Shown in pieces: positions 8,992 to 17,671 of a stretch of DNA of 64,000 bases (the stretch's first letter is position 1; each line of letters starts with the position of its first letter). Under the pieces are notes generated by a model. That model did not search any database. It was not told the DNA's origin and worked only from the letters and a program-made list of their open reading frames with translations. The stretch is taken from NCBI GenBank assembly GCA_900465665.1, contig UBJO01000001.1, positions 106,117-170,116 of the forward strand, read 5' to 3'. The position numbers were made by a program, and so were the translations under genes. This stretch comes from Hyphomicrobiales bacterium (GTDB lineage: Bacteria; Pseudomonadota; Alphaproteobacteria; Rhizobiales; Rhizobiaceae).

Positions 8992-9747
8992 ATGACCAAT
9001 AGACTTGAAAACAAGATTGCCGTCGTCACCGGAGCAACCAGCGGCATCGGCCTTTCGACAGCCAAGCTTTTCGCTGCCGAAGGCGCGCGCGTCTACATCA
9101 CCGGTCGGCGCAAGGATGCGCTCGACAAGGCAGTGGCCGAGATCGGCCATGGTGCAGTCGGCATGCAGGCCGACTCTTCCAGCAACGCTGACCTCGACCA
9201 GCTGTTCGCCCAGGTAAAGTCGGAACAGGGCCATCTTGACGCTCTCGTCGTCAACGCCGGCGGCGGCAGTATGCTTCCGCTCGGCCAGATCACCGAAGAA
9301 CAGGTCGATGATACCTTCGGCCGCAACGTGAAAGCTGTTATCTTCACTGTCCAGAAGGCGCTTCCGCTATTGGGCAAGGGCTCATCGGTCGTACTGACCG
9401 GCTCGACCGCCGGCACCGAGGGTACCGCCGCCTTCTCCGTCTACTCGGCTTCGAAGGCCGCCGTCCGCAACCTCGCCCGTTCCTGGGCGCTTGATCTCAA
9501 GGGTACCGGCATACGCGTCAACGTCGTCTCGCCCGGCGCCACACGCACACCCGGCCTCGTCGAACTTGCCGGCGACGACAAGGAACAGCAGCAGGGTCTC
9601 ATCGACTATCTCGCCTCACGCATCCCACTTGGCCGCGTCGGTGACCCCGAGGAGATTGCCAAGGCCACCCTGTTCCTTGCTTCCGACGACGCGAGCTTCG
9701 TCAACGGTGCCGAACTCTTTGCCGATGGCGGCCAGGCCCAGGTCTAG
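8992..9747 (+). CDS. Short-chain dehydrogenase/reductase
   Basis: A 251-residue classical SDR. The cofactor motif TGATSGIG lies at residues 14-21, with ITGRR after the second strand suggesting NADP preference. NAGGG follows near residue 87, the catalytic Ser is in [15 protein letters not shown] is the active-site Tyr/Lys motif, and the C-terminus is [23 protein letters not shown] lies just upstream of the ATG. It stands between a LysR gene and a 5'-truncated quinone oxidoreductase. The substrate cannot be predicted; such SDRs next to LysR and quinone oxidoreductases are often annotated as general carbonyl reductases. Confidence 0.85.
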   Translation: MTNRLENKIAVVTGATSGIGLSTAKLFAAEGARVYITGRRKDALDKAVAEIGHGAVGMQADSSSNADLDQLFAQVKSEQGHLDALVVNAGGGSMLPLGQITEEQVDDTFGRNVKAVIFTVQKALPLLGKGSSVVLTGSTAGTEGTAAFSVYSASKAAVRNLARSWALDLKGTGIRVNVVSPGATRTPGLVELAGDDKEQQQGLIDYLASRIPLGRVGDPEEIAKATLFLASDDASFVNGAELFADGGQAQV

Positions 9748-9788
9748 CGCCACAGCAGGAGCGGCAACAGCCGCTCCACTTCTCATAA

Positions 9789-10757
9789 CCTGAGGACGTT
9801 CTTCAGACAGTCGAAGTCGAAAATCCCAAGCTTCCAGAACCCAACGAAGTGCTGATCCGGGTGCTTCTGCGACTAGTCCACCACGGCGATCTTCTCGGTA
9901 TAGCAGGACGCTACCAGCCCGGAGCAGCGCTGCCGAAAGAGGGTGTCCGCGTCGGCTTCGAGGGCTACGGCATCGTCGAGAGAGCGGGCGATGAGGTCGC
10001 GTTAAAGTCGGGCGCCCGCGTCGCTTTCTTCCCCGGCAAGGGCGCATGGAGCGAGAAGGTCATCGTCTCGGCCGAATACGTTACCGAAATACCCGACAAT
10101 GTATCGGACGAAGCCGCAGCACAACTGCACGTCAACCCTTTGACGGCGGCGCTTCTCCTGCGGGCCGTGGAGGCATCCGGCGCAGAGCCAGGCCGCGACG
10201 TCGTCGTTCTCACCGCCGCCGGTTCCGCCGTTGCCAGACTGGTGATTGGACTGCTTCTCGATCGCGGTTTCGATGTCGTCGGCGTTATCAGGCGGGAAAC
10301 GGGCGTGAACGAACTCAACGTCGTGTTTCCTGATCTGCCGGTTGTTTCCACTGACAAGCCGGGCTGGCAGGGCAGGGTGATCTCGGCTGCCGACGGTCAT
10401 CCCATCGGCGTCGTGCTCGACCCCGTCGGCGGCGAGACGGCCAGTGCCGCAGTCGGGCTGCTCGCCCAGAGCGGCAGCCTGGTGTCTTACGGCGACCTTT
10501 CCGGACAACCGATCTCGGTACCCGCGCTTTACTTTTCGACGCGCGACATCCGGATTTCGGGCGTGACGGTCGGACGGTGGGCGGGCCTGCCTGTCGAAGT
10601 TCGCAAGGCCGACCTCCAGCTGGAGCTTGAACTCGCAGCCAGCAAGCCGGATCTGTTTCAAGTCGAGAAGATCTTCGATCTCGCGGATGTCGGTGAGGCT
10701 GCAGCACTTGTCGAAAAGCCCGGAAAATCCGGCACGGTTCTGGTCGCGTCACCCTAG
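9789..10757 (+). pseudogene. Zinc-type alcohol dehydrogenase / quinone oxidoreductase, 5' end lost
   Basis: The frame reads PEDVLQTVEVENPKLPEPNE from base 9789, which matches the interior of the N-terminal GroES-like domain of the QOR family. A TAA stop lies directly upstream, where the first ~10-15 residues (normally MKAV...FGG) should be. The rest is intact to the stop: HHGDLLGIAGRY, a GFEGYGIVE turn, the nucleotide-binding stretch VLTAAGSAVARLVIGLLLDRG, and the C-terminal catalytic domain. An internal GTG at 9849 could start a shortened protein of 302 residues, but it would lack the first strand. I therefore call it a 5'-truncated gene, probably inactive. Confidence 0.7.
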
Positions 10758-10806
10758 GCGCGATGCATCCCAAATACACGATCAGCCAACCAAAAGAGAA
10801 AAGGCC

Positions 10807-11149
10807 TTGGCCGACCACAACAAGACCCTCCCGACCAACATGCTCGTCAGCGCCTATTATCGCGTTCACCCGGATGATCGCCAGACCTTCACCGAAGCGG
10901 CAATCTCGGACATGAAGGTGGCAGCCAAGATCGACGGATGCGTTTGCTACGCCTTCGCGCCGGATCTGACGGCTCCAGCTCGTCAAGGGTTTGAGAGACG
11001 AAGCCGCCTACGAAGCGCACGACGACCCGCCGATCTTCCCGAAGGCTCTGAGCACTATGGTGCAGTTTGTCCGGATCCTCGACCGACAGGCTATCCGCTA
11101 CGATGTCGCACAACAGCACGTCAATGACCCGCGCGGCTGCGTCTCCTGA
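10807..11149 (+). pseudogene. Antibiotic biosynthesis monooxygenase (ABM)-like small protein, frameshifted
   Basis: The first frame (possible TTG start 10807 or ATG 10840) reads MLVSAYYRVHPDDRQTFTEA, the beginning of an ABM/quinol monooxygenase fold, through CVCYAFAPDLT. The frame is then lost near 10970-10985. The remaining part continues in another frame as VKGLRDEAAYEAHDDPPIF through VNDPRGCVS to the TGA at 11147-11149. Both halves fit one ~110-residue ABM protein, so a single small indel explains the break. Such proteins degrade or oxidise quinones and often accompany quinone oxidoreductases like the one just upstream. It is probably non-functional unless the break is a sequencing error. 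Confidence 0.65.
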
Positions 11150-11214
11150 CACGCACCTCCGATTCAGAAACGATTGAGATCGGCTCAAACAGCAACCAAG
11201 TCGAGGGATAAGAA

Positions 11215-11518
11215 ATGACCGCCTCATCGACAGTCGCAACGCGCCGACGCATTCTTCAGATCACGCTTGCAGCACCCGCCGCAGCGGCGCTGACATCCCA
11301 GGCGATTGCGGCGCAAGCGCAACCGATGCTTGTACCCGCAACCGACGCGGTCACGACTTTCAAAGCTTTCGTACCGCAGGCCGCCAGTGACGATCTGAAG
11401 CATTGCCTCCGATCCCCAGATCGTCGAGCCCAAGCACAAGGATGAACGCAGGTATGTCGTCTTCGCCTCATCGGTTGACGGCAAACCCGGCACGGTCCGG
11501 CAGGTGCAGATCGATTGA
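11215..11518 (+). pseudogene. Small Tat-signal protein, frameshifted, function unknown
   Basis: The frame from ATG 11215 starts with a twin-arginine-like leader (ATRRRILQITLAAPAAAAL) and an Ala-rich export signal ending SQAIAAQAQP, then TTFKAFVPQAASDDLK. It runs out of sense near 11405. A second frame continues with DPQIVEPKHKDERRYVVFAS and ends VRQVQID at 11518. Together they give a ~100-residue exported protein with one frameshift. I do not recognise the family. It belongs to the cluster of broken genes between 9.8 and 15 kb. Confidence 0.5.
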
Positions 11519-11588
11519 CGTGAACAGACTTGGGTAAACCGATGGCCCGCGGCTTGACTGCGGGCCTTTGCCTCTCAAGGAATGAGAC

Positions 11589-12123
11589 ATGGATGATCTT
11601 CTGACACAGGTCGAGCCGATGATCCCGGCGCTAAGGCGATAGGCGCGCGGTCTGATCCCGTATCGAGAAGCGGCTGACGATATCGTGCAGGACTGCCTCG
11701 AGCGGGTCGTCACGACCTGGACGCGCCGACGGGATGGTAATGCGCGCTCTTGGGTGTTCGCTATTCTTCACAATCTCGCCGTCAACAGGATACGACAGGA
11801 AGCACGACGCGCGGTTATCGTTATAATCGACGAGTTGCCGGAGGCGAAAGCAGTAGATGCCGGTCAGGACAATATTGTTTGACCAGGATTTTCTTGCGGC
11901 CATGGAGCGTCCACTGCCGGACTATCCGAGTGTCTTGCTTTTGGTGGCGGCAGAGGATCTGAGCTACGCGGAGGCCGCCGACGTCCTCGACACACCCGTC
12001 CGAACCATCATGTCGCGTGCGATCGATTTGTGGGCGGACGTTCGGTGCCTCAGTCTCGAGCTAAAGTCTACCTTCGTTGACCGAACTCGTGACGAGATCG
12101 CTCGCGTCCGATTTTTAATTTGA
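11589..12123 (+). pseudogene. ECF-type RNA polymerase sigma factor, multiply broken
   Basis: ATG 11589 opens a sigma-70 family reading frame with a TAG stop at codon 18, where the sequence continues GLIPYREAADDIVQDCLERV and SWVFAILHNLAVNRIR (sigma region 2). This frame ends at a TGA at 11880. Region 4 follows in a different frame: YPSVLLLVAAEDLSYAEAAD and PVRTIMSRAIDLWADVR. The combination of an in-frame stop and a frameshift marks a dead gene. An ECF factor here would normally be paired with an anti-sigma protein; the broken Tat-signal protein just upstream could once have belonged to the same unit, but that is speculation. Confidence 0.72.
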
Positions 12124-12172
12124 TCTCACAGCTGGTTCGCCGTATCGCTGCGACATCGGTGCGCGCCGTAAG

Positions 12173-12556
12173 CTATTCGACACGTGTTTTACCGCGTGAA
12201 CGAATTGTTCGGCGAAGGAGAACAACAGCCTCCGCATGCACCTCACGTCGACGCGCCTCCCTGATCGAAAAAAGCTGCTTGCGTTCTTTCGATTAGAGTT
12301 GACTGCCCGCGCTCCGTGGCTTGACATCTTCAGCTTCAACAAAGTCGATCAGAAGGTTCCGCATCACGCTATTGAGCTCCCGCAGTTCACTCACTTCCAT
12401 GATGACTGGCGAGGCCAACAGCCTTCGGGCGATTGCCATGTCGATGGACTTTTCGGTCAGTCGCGTCTTGGCGGCATAATAGCGTATGAAGAAAATCGCG
12501 CAGAGCACGGCGAGTGCAACTATGATGGCGGCAAACATGGCAATGGCTGCTGGCAT
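12173..12556 (-). pseudogene. Small single-helix membrane protein with premature stop, unknown family
   Basis: From ATG 12556 on the minus strand the first 87 residues contain one N-terminal membrane helix (IAMFAAIIVALAVLCAIFFI), then a soluble segment ending RELNSVMRNLLIDFVEAEDV. A TAA stops translation at 12293. The frame continues beyond with SKERKQLFSIREARRREVHA to a TAG at 12173. A second sequence at about 28.60-28.79 kb matches this gene across the RELN...DFVEAE block and continues past the position of the stop without one (ERRQLSS). The TAA is therefore probably a nonsense mutation, although an 87-residue product could still be made. No function is known to me. Confidence 0.5.
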
Positions 12557-12700
12557 TTCAAGTAAGTCGACATTCCGGAAGCAAACTTCAAGGGCTTGCT
12601 CGGGCTTGCCTCAAGATCGTGATCTCGTTTAGCAGGGGGCCCCAATGCAGCGACAGAAACCCGGACGGCCCTGAAGAGCAGAAAGTGTGGATTTTAGAGA

Positions 12701-13378
12701 ATGAATAGAAAACCCGACCACTCCGCGGACCTTCTCGTGACGGAAAAGGACGGTGTGGTGGCAAGGCTTGCCGTGCGCGGAGGAGTTCGTCGACCCGATG
12801 CTGTGCAAGGCCTGCTGAATGCCTTGGCATCAGCAATGCTCTCCTCTAACGCCAGTCCAACGGCGAGCTTTATTGCGGGCAAGGTGCTTCAGCGAACAGA
12901 AAGAACAGGCGTCTTCAATCTCGAAGAGACGGCGCAGCGTAAGCAATCATTCGAAGCGGCTTTACGCCACACTCAGAAGTCTGGCCCGGCACTACGAAGC
13001 TTGGCGACTGCGCTCACTCAGCTCACCCAATATATCGTTTGGCAGAGCGGTCGGTCTGGACCATTTGCGAGCGTGAATTTCTCGAAAGCACACGCACATA
13101 GCGTTTTGGTCGGGCCTTCGGGACTGGAAACTCGCTCCGACATTCGGATTTGCCTGATCCTAATGGAACCGTATACCCGGTTTCCCGATAACGTGCAGGC
13201 GCGCTCCAAGGCCTTCATGCTCCTGACTCCCTCCGAAATCTGCGTCGATGGTGAGGCGTGGCTCAAAGCTGACGCCGGGTCGGTTTTTGCGGTCGAGGCA
13301 GCACAGACATTTGCGATAAGATGCACCTCTCAGCCGTTGCTCGCCGTTTGGTGCCAGCTTGAGGAAGGCTTCAAGTAG
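12701..13378 (+). CDS. DddQ-like cupin protein (DMSP lyase family) without the metal ligands
   Basis: An intact 225-residue gene with no signal peptide. The N-terminal half is helical. The second half resembles the DddQ-type dimethylsulfoniopropionate lyase cupin: HAHSVLVGPSGLETRSDI, then ILMEPYTRFPDNVQARS and PLLAVWCQ. In DddQ, as I recall the family, the block after YPDH supplies His, His and Tyr metal/catalytic residues and a later HAM supplies another His. Here these positions read N, Q, F and F, so the metal site appears to be gone. It may be a non-catalytic cupin, for example a ligand-binding or regulatory relative. The family call is by eye and moderate; the lack of a His cluster is directly visible. 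Confidence 0.45.
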   Translation: MNRKPDHSADLLVTEKDGVVARLAVRGGVRRPDAVQGLLNALASAMLSSNASPTASFIAGKVLQRTERTGVFNLEETAQRKQSFEAALRHTQKSGPALRSLATALTQLTQYIVWQSGRSGPFASVNFSKAHAHSVLVGPSGLETRSDIRICLILMEPYTRFPDNVQARSKAFMLLTPSEICVDGEAWLKADAGSVFAVEAAQTFAIRCTSQPLLAVWCQLEEGFK

Positions 13379-13413
13379 TCCGTCCGACCTTGCGCGCAGC
13401 TTCCTGGCTAATT

Positions 13414-13520
13414 TCATCTGTTGGCGCCAGACTTGCTAGACTTCGGCAGGATGATGAACAGCAGGCCGATGACGATGAACGCCACGCCTTCGAGATGATA
13501 CCGCCGCAACGGCTTGGGAG
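13414..13520 (-). pseudogene. C-terminal fragment of a small membrane protein
   Basis: On the minus strand a frame without a start, preceded by a TGA, reads LRRYHLEGVAFIVIGLLFII followed by LPKSSKSGANR and a stop at 13414. This is one plausible membrane helix with a basic tail. It lies between the 3' ends of the cupin gene and the MFS remnant. I do not recognise the family, and it may be chance. Confidence 0.3.
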
Positions 13521-13609
13521 GGAATCAATCGGCGAGGCCAGCGATACAATCATCTGGACAAAAAGCAGCATGCCCGCGCGGTTCATGGCCGCGCGGGGTT
13601 CAGGCGATA

Positions 13610-14220
13610 TCAGCCCGCCGCGACCATCCCACGGCGGCTGGCGACGCCGATCAGCGTCGCGCCAAGCAGGGCCGCGATGCCGGCGAACGCAAAGACGCCT
13701 GTTGCACCCTGGACGTCCACGATCACGGCGCCGCTTGAGATCGCCACCTGAAACGTCGCCAACATTAGCGCGCCGGCGCTTTCGGCCTCATCGGCGGCAG
13801 ACTGCGTGATGAAGCTCTGCACGCTGACCGGCAAAGCACCGAATGCGAAGCCCCACAGGGCGGTGGCCACGGCGGCCATTGCCGGCGCCTCGCCGGCGAA
13901 GGCGAGCAGGAAGGCGGTGACCGCGATGCCGCTGGCGGCGAGCGTAATGGCAAGCGTGGTGTTGCGCTCGGCGATCAGGCCGCCGGCAATGTTGCCGAGG
14001 AAGCCGCCGATGCCGAAGGCAAGGAGGATGCCCGATATCGCCTCGACACCGAGAAGCGGCACCGTTTCAAGGAACGGACGGATGAAGGTGAAGCCCGCGA
14101 AATGACCGGCGACGACGAAGAGTATAGTGACGAGGCCGAGCCGGATGGCCGGACGCCGCAGCACCGAGGCCATCGTGCCAAGACCACCCGAGCCTGACGG
14201 TGGCATGGCCGGAAGCGTGA
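13610..14220 (-). pseudogene. MFS transporter (DHA1-like), C-terminal half only
   Basis: The minus-strand frame encodes about 200 residues with six hydrophobic segments from LRRPAIRLGLVTILFVVAGH to the C-terminus. They match transmembrane helices 7-12 of a DHA1-type drug or sugar efflux permease, as in GHFAGFTFIRPFLE. Upstream of ~14220 the frame runs through sequence that is the antisense of an AraC gene, so the first six helices are missing. The ATG at 14326 lies in the AraC sequence and is not a natural start. The junction between the two remnants suggests a deletion that removed the 5' halves of a divergent regulator/efflux pair. It is not expected to be functional. Confidence 0.72.
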
Positions 14221-14233
14221 ATGCAAGCCTCTC

Positions 14234-14886
14234 TGCGATGGCATTGTCGATCTCCGGTGTGCATGCACCGATGAGAGAAACCTGCTGTTTTTCGCGGTCA
14301 TGCGCTTCAACGTCGATAAGCGTCATCCACTCCTCAATCTCGTGCCGGACGTCATGCGCACCAGCGATCTCGCCAAGAGCGAGCCGACGATACCGCCGTT
14401 GCTCGACGCCATGATGCGGGAAGTCGAGATGAACCGCGTTGGCGCCGGCGGCATCCTATCGCGCCTTGCCGACGTGGTTACGGCCACAATCATCCGCACA
14501 TGGGTGGAACATGGCTGCGGCGATGCTAGCGGCTGGCTTGCCGCCGTGCGCAACCCGGAGGTGGGGCGGGTGCTGGCCGCGATCCACCTCGATCCCGCAC
14601 ACAACTGGAGCGTGAATGAACTGGCGCGTCACATGGGCGCATCGCGCTCCGGCTTCGCCCAACGCTTCGTCAGCGTTGTCGGCGAAACGCCCGCGCGTAC
14701 GTGGCACGGATGCGCATGCATCAGGCTCATGAATGGTTGCGCGACGGGCAAAGAGTTGCGACCGTCGCGGAACGGCTCGGCTACGATTCGGAAGCGTCCT
14801 TTAGCAGGGCGTTCAAACGTATAATTGGCGCCTCCCCGAGCCATTTTAGAGAGAAGCGGAACGGTTATGGCGTTGCCATCCCTTAG
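14234..14886 (+). pseudogene. AraC-family regulator, 5'-truncated and frameshifted
   Basis: The plus-strand frame from ~14234 reads into HPLLNLVPDVM and WLAAVRNPEVGRVLAAIH, the end of the cupin-like sensor domain, then NWSVNELARHMGASRSGFAQ, the first AraC helix-turn-helix. Near 14700 the frame shifts by one, and the second helix-turn-helix continues in another frame as RVATVAERLGYDSEASFSRA and FKRIIGASPSHFRE, ending at 14886. The N-terminal ~100 residues are absent: the sequence runs directly into the MFS remnant on the other strand. AraC genes of this subgroup often lie divergent from the MFS exporter they control, which fits the arrangement here. Confidence 0.72.
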
Positions 14887-15241
14887 CTGAGTTGACACGT
14901 CTGCGGGGCCGCAGAACAAAATACGACGCCGGTCCACTAACTCCGGCTTAGGGGCTGGTGAACTTGGCCCGTCAAACTTTTGAATTACGGGCAATTACAC
15001 CGCCGGCAAGTCAGCATATCGGCGTGCTAAGGATCGCCTGCAACCCGGGATCATTTGACCGGGCGTCGGGCTCGACGAGGCCGGCCATCGTAGAAATCCT
15101 GGCATTGGGTGAAGTGCCCGTGAAGGTGATCCATAATCCGCATTTCGCCCAGGCGCTCGGACCCGCGATCTGCGATCAGCGCCCTTGACGTTGCAAGCGC
15201 CACGGCTTACCCGCAGAGTGATTGCGGACCGCTTGCGCGCA
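14887..15241. other. Gene-poor stretch between AraC remnant and ribitol operon
   Basis: About 350 bases without a recognisable gene. A 76-codon plus-strand frame (14958-15188) and a longer minus-strand frame exist, but neither resembles a known family to me nor has a good ribosome binding site. It lies downstream of the 3' end of the D-ribulokinase gene and may contain its terminator. A 7-bp inverted repeat (GTGATTG/CAATCAC) spanning the operon end at ~15218-15252 is the only candidate seen. Confidence 0.5.
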
Positions 15242-16858
15242 TCAACAATCACGCAGTTTCTGACCCAACTGCTGAAGCTGTTTGAAAGCAGCATATCTTT
15301 TCCGGTGAATATCAATAGTCGGCCCCGTTAACGGCGTGAACGTTCCATCGACCGTCGTCAGCATGCTCATCGCTTCCCGAACGTCGCGGTACCTGCCGCT
15401 TGCGACCGCTCCGAGAATGGCCGCGCCCAGCAAGACCGGTTCATCGGCTAATGTCGCAACGACGGACTTGCCACACGCATCCGCCAGAAGTTGACGTACA
15501 AAGTCCTGCTGCCCTGCCCCACCGCTAATGACAACGCTATCGATTTCGACCCCGGCCTCGGCCTGCGCGTCGATGATCTGCCTGAGGCCATAGCCGATGC
15601 CATAAAGCCCCGCCACGTAGAGCCGAACAAGGCTGTCGATATCGCGTTCCATACCCAGGCCAGCGATGAGCGCGCGAGCGTGCGGATCGGCCAACGGTGC
15701 GCGGTTTCCCAGGAATTCGGGGACGACGTGAAGGCCTGACACGAGTGAGGTCGCGTCGCCCCCAGCACCGCTGGCAGCGAGGTCGGCGAGCATGACGGGA
15801 AGCGATTGGCCTTTGTCCTTCGCTATCCGCGTCGCTTCGGCGCCTGCGGGATGAAAGGAGAGAAGCTGCTCGATCGCAGCACCCGCAGCACTCTGCCCGC
15901 CTTCGTTGAGCCAAAGTCCTGGAACCATTGCCGAGTAGTAGGGTCCCCAGACACCCTGCACGAATGCAGGTTCGAGGGTCGACGTCATGGTGCAGGATGA
16001 GGTGCCGAAGACATAGGCGAGGTTCGCTGTCGGCCCAGAGCCAAAGCCGACCGTCCCGATCCCGCCGGCATGGGCGTCGATCAATCCAGCCGCGACTGCT
16101 GTCCCCGGCAACAGACCGAGGTCAGTCGCGGCCGCTTGTGTCAAGCCGCCGCCAAGCGCCGAGCCTGGCTCGACGATCGTCTGGCCGATGCGGGCGAAGC
16201 CTTCCTTAGCCAGTATACCAAGACCGATCTTTTCGAAATATGTCGGGTCCCAGCGCTTCTCGTGGGCGAGATAGGTCCACTTGCAGGTCACCGTGCAAGT
16301 GGATCGCGAGAGATCGCCGGTGGCGCGCCAAGTCAGGAAATCGGCAAGGTCAAAGAACTGCCAGGCCGCGTCGAACACCGCCGGCCGGTTTTCCTTAAGC
16401 CAAAGAAGCTTGGGCGTCTGCATCTCCGGAGAGATGCGCCCGCCGACATAGCGCAGGACGTCGTGGCCGAGCGCATTGATCCGCTCCGCCTGGGCGACGG
16501 CTCGGTGATCCATCCAAACGATGATGTCACGCTCCGGATCTTCCGACGGGCCGACCGGCAAGGGCTTGCCCTGGCCACCGAGGACGACAAGCGAGCACGT
16601 GGCGTCGAAGCCCAGTCCGACAACGGTTTTCGGGTCTACCCCGGCATCGAGAACAGACTGGCGCACCGCCTCGCAGACCGCCTTCCAGATCTCGTTGCTC
16701 GACTGTTCGACGATCGAGCCCGCCTCGCGATAAAGCGAGATGTCGCACTTGGCGGAGGCCAGCATCCGTCCGGCGAGATCGAACACCCCGGCGCGGGCGC
16801 TTCCGGTGCCGACGTCAACGCCGATCACGTAGCGCAGTGTTTGGACTTCGTCGCTCAT
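15242..16858 (-). CDS. rbtK: FGGY-family kinase, probable D-ribulokinase
   Basis: A 538-residue kinase starting MSDEVQTLRYVIGVDVGTGS, preceded by GGAAGATGAGAG; a longer in-frame extension upstream lacks a site. It carries FGGY features: the phosphate-1 loop DVGTGSARAGVFD (residues ~14-26), the sugar-site region GLGFDATCSLVVL, WMDHRA, and the C-terminal VVISGGAGQQDFVRQLLADA. Length and motifs fit the ribulokinase/YDR109C group. It is the last gene of the operon, directly after a ribitol 2-dehydrogenase. The expected reaction is ATP-dependent phosphorylation of D-ribulose to D-ribulose 5-phosphate, which enters the pentose phosphate pathway. The kinase family is certain; the exact sugar is inferred from context. 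Confidence 0.85.
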   Translation of the reverse strand: MSDEVQTLRYVIGVDVGTGSARAGVFDLAGRMLASAKCDISLYREAGSIVEQSSNEIWKAVCEAVRQSVLDAGVDPKTVVGLGFDATCSLVVLGGQGKPLPVGPSEDPERDIIVWMDHRAVAQAERINALGHDVLRYVGGRISPEMQTPKLLWLKENRPAVFDAAWQFFDLADFLTWRATGDLSRSTCTVTCKWTYLAHEKRWDPTYFEKIGLGILAKEGFARIGQTIVEPGSALGGGLTQAAATDLGLLPGTAVAAGLIDAHAGGIGTVGFGSGPTANLAYVFGTSSCTMTSTLEPAFVQGVWGPYYSAMVPGLWLNEGGQSAAGAAIEQLLSFHPAGAEATRIAKDKGQSLPVMLADLAASGAGGDATSLVSGLHVVPEFLGNRAPLADPHARALIAGLGMERDIDSLVRLYVAGLYGIGYGLRQIIDAQAEAGVEIDSVVISGGAGQQDFVRQLLADACGKSVVATLADEPVLLGAAILGAVASGRYRDVREAMSMLTTVDGTFTPLTGPTIDIHRKRYAAFKQLQQLGQKLRDC

Positions 16859-16920
16859 TGGTCTCTCATCTTCCTGGCATGAATGGCTGATGACCGCGCG
16901 TCGCGCGGAGATCGCAGTCG

Positions 16921-17649
16921 TTAGAGATCGACGCTGTTGGGAAGGATCACCAGATCCCGGATCGTCACGTTGCGCGGCCGCGAAAGCATGAACAGAACGC
17001 AATCGGCAACTTCGTTTGGCTGCATCAGGCTGCCGTTGGCAAGCGCTTCCTCCATCTTCGCCTTCGGCCAGTCGTCGAGCAGCGCGGTAACGACAGGCCC
17101 AGGCAGGACGGCACCGACGCGCACGCCGTGCGGCGCGACTTGGCGGCGCGTCGAATGCACGAATGCCTGCACCGCGAATTTCGAGGCGGTGTAGATCGGC
17201 TCCCAGACAACAGGCACGACGCCGGCGATCGAGCTGGTGAACAGGATATCACCCGACTTCTGGGCGATCATGTGCGGCAACACGGCATGAACGGAGCGGA
17301 AGGCTGCGTTGATGTTGAGGTTCAGCATCCTGTCCCAGGCATCGGGATCGCCTTCTGCGACCGGCCCACCAATATAGGCGCCGGCATTGGCGTGGAAGAT
17401 ATCAAGCCCACCGGCGATCCCAAGGATCCTGGGAAGGATGCCCGAGAGCTGCCTGCCGTCTAAGAGATCGACGACAAGCGGGAATGCGCGCTCGCCGAAT
17501 TCCCCGCAGATTCCATCCAATTTGTCCTTAGCGCGGTCGATAAGAACGACAGTCGCGCCTTCGGCGTGCAATTTGCGGGCGCATTCGAGGCCGATGCCGG
17601 AGGCCGAGCCGGTGATGGCAGCGACTTTGCCTTTCATGAGGTCGGTCAT
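16921..17649 (-). CDS. rbtD: Ribitol 2-dehydrogenase (SDR)
   Basis: A 242-residue SDR starting at ATG 17649, behind a perfect AAGGAG. The sequence is remarkably close to Klebsiella ribitol dehydrogenase as I remember it: [56 protein letters not shown] and the C-terminal [10 protein letters not shown] are shared nearly word for word. The cofactor motif is TGSASGIG (residues 13-20) and the active site is Y153/K157. It oxidises ribitol to D-ribulose with NAD. An ABC transporter upstream supplies the substrate and the kinase downstream phosphorylates the product. This is the best-supported specific function in the window. Confidence 0.93.
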   Translation of the reverse strand: MTDLMKGKVAAITGSASGIGLECARKLHAEGATVVLIDRAKDKLDGICGEFGERAFPLVVDLLDGRQLSGILPRILGIAGGLDIFHANAGAYIGGPVAEGDPDAWDRMLNLNINAAFRSVHAVLPHMIAQKSGDILFTSSIAGVVPVVWEPIYTASKFAVQAFVHSTRRQVAPHGVRVGAVLPGPVVTALLDDWPKAKMEEALANGSLMQPNEVADCVLFMLSRPRNVTIRDLVILPNSVDL

Positions 17650-17671
17650 GAATTTACTCCTTGAAGTTTGA

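Noticed and set aside
16070..16882. Plus-strand frame of 270 codons over the kinase gene
   Set aside because: The FGGY kinase on the minus strand has clear motifs; the plus frame has none.
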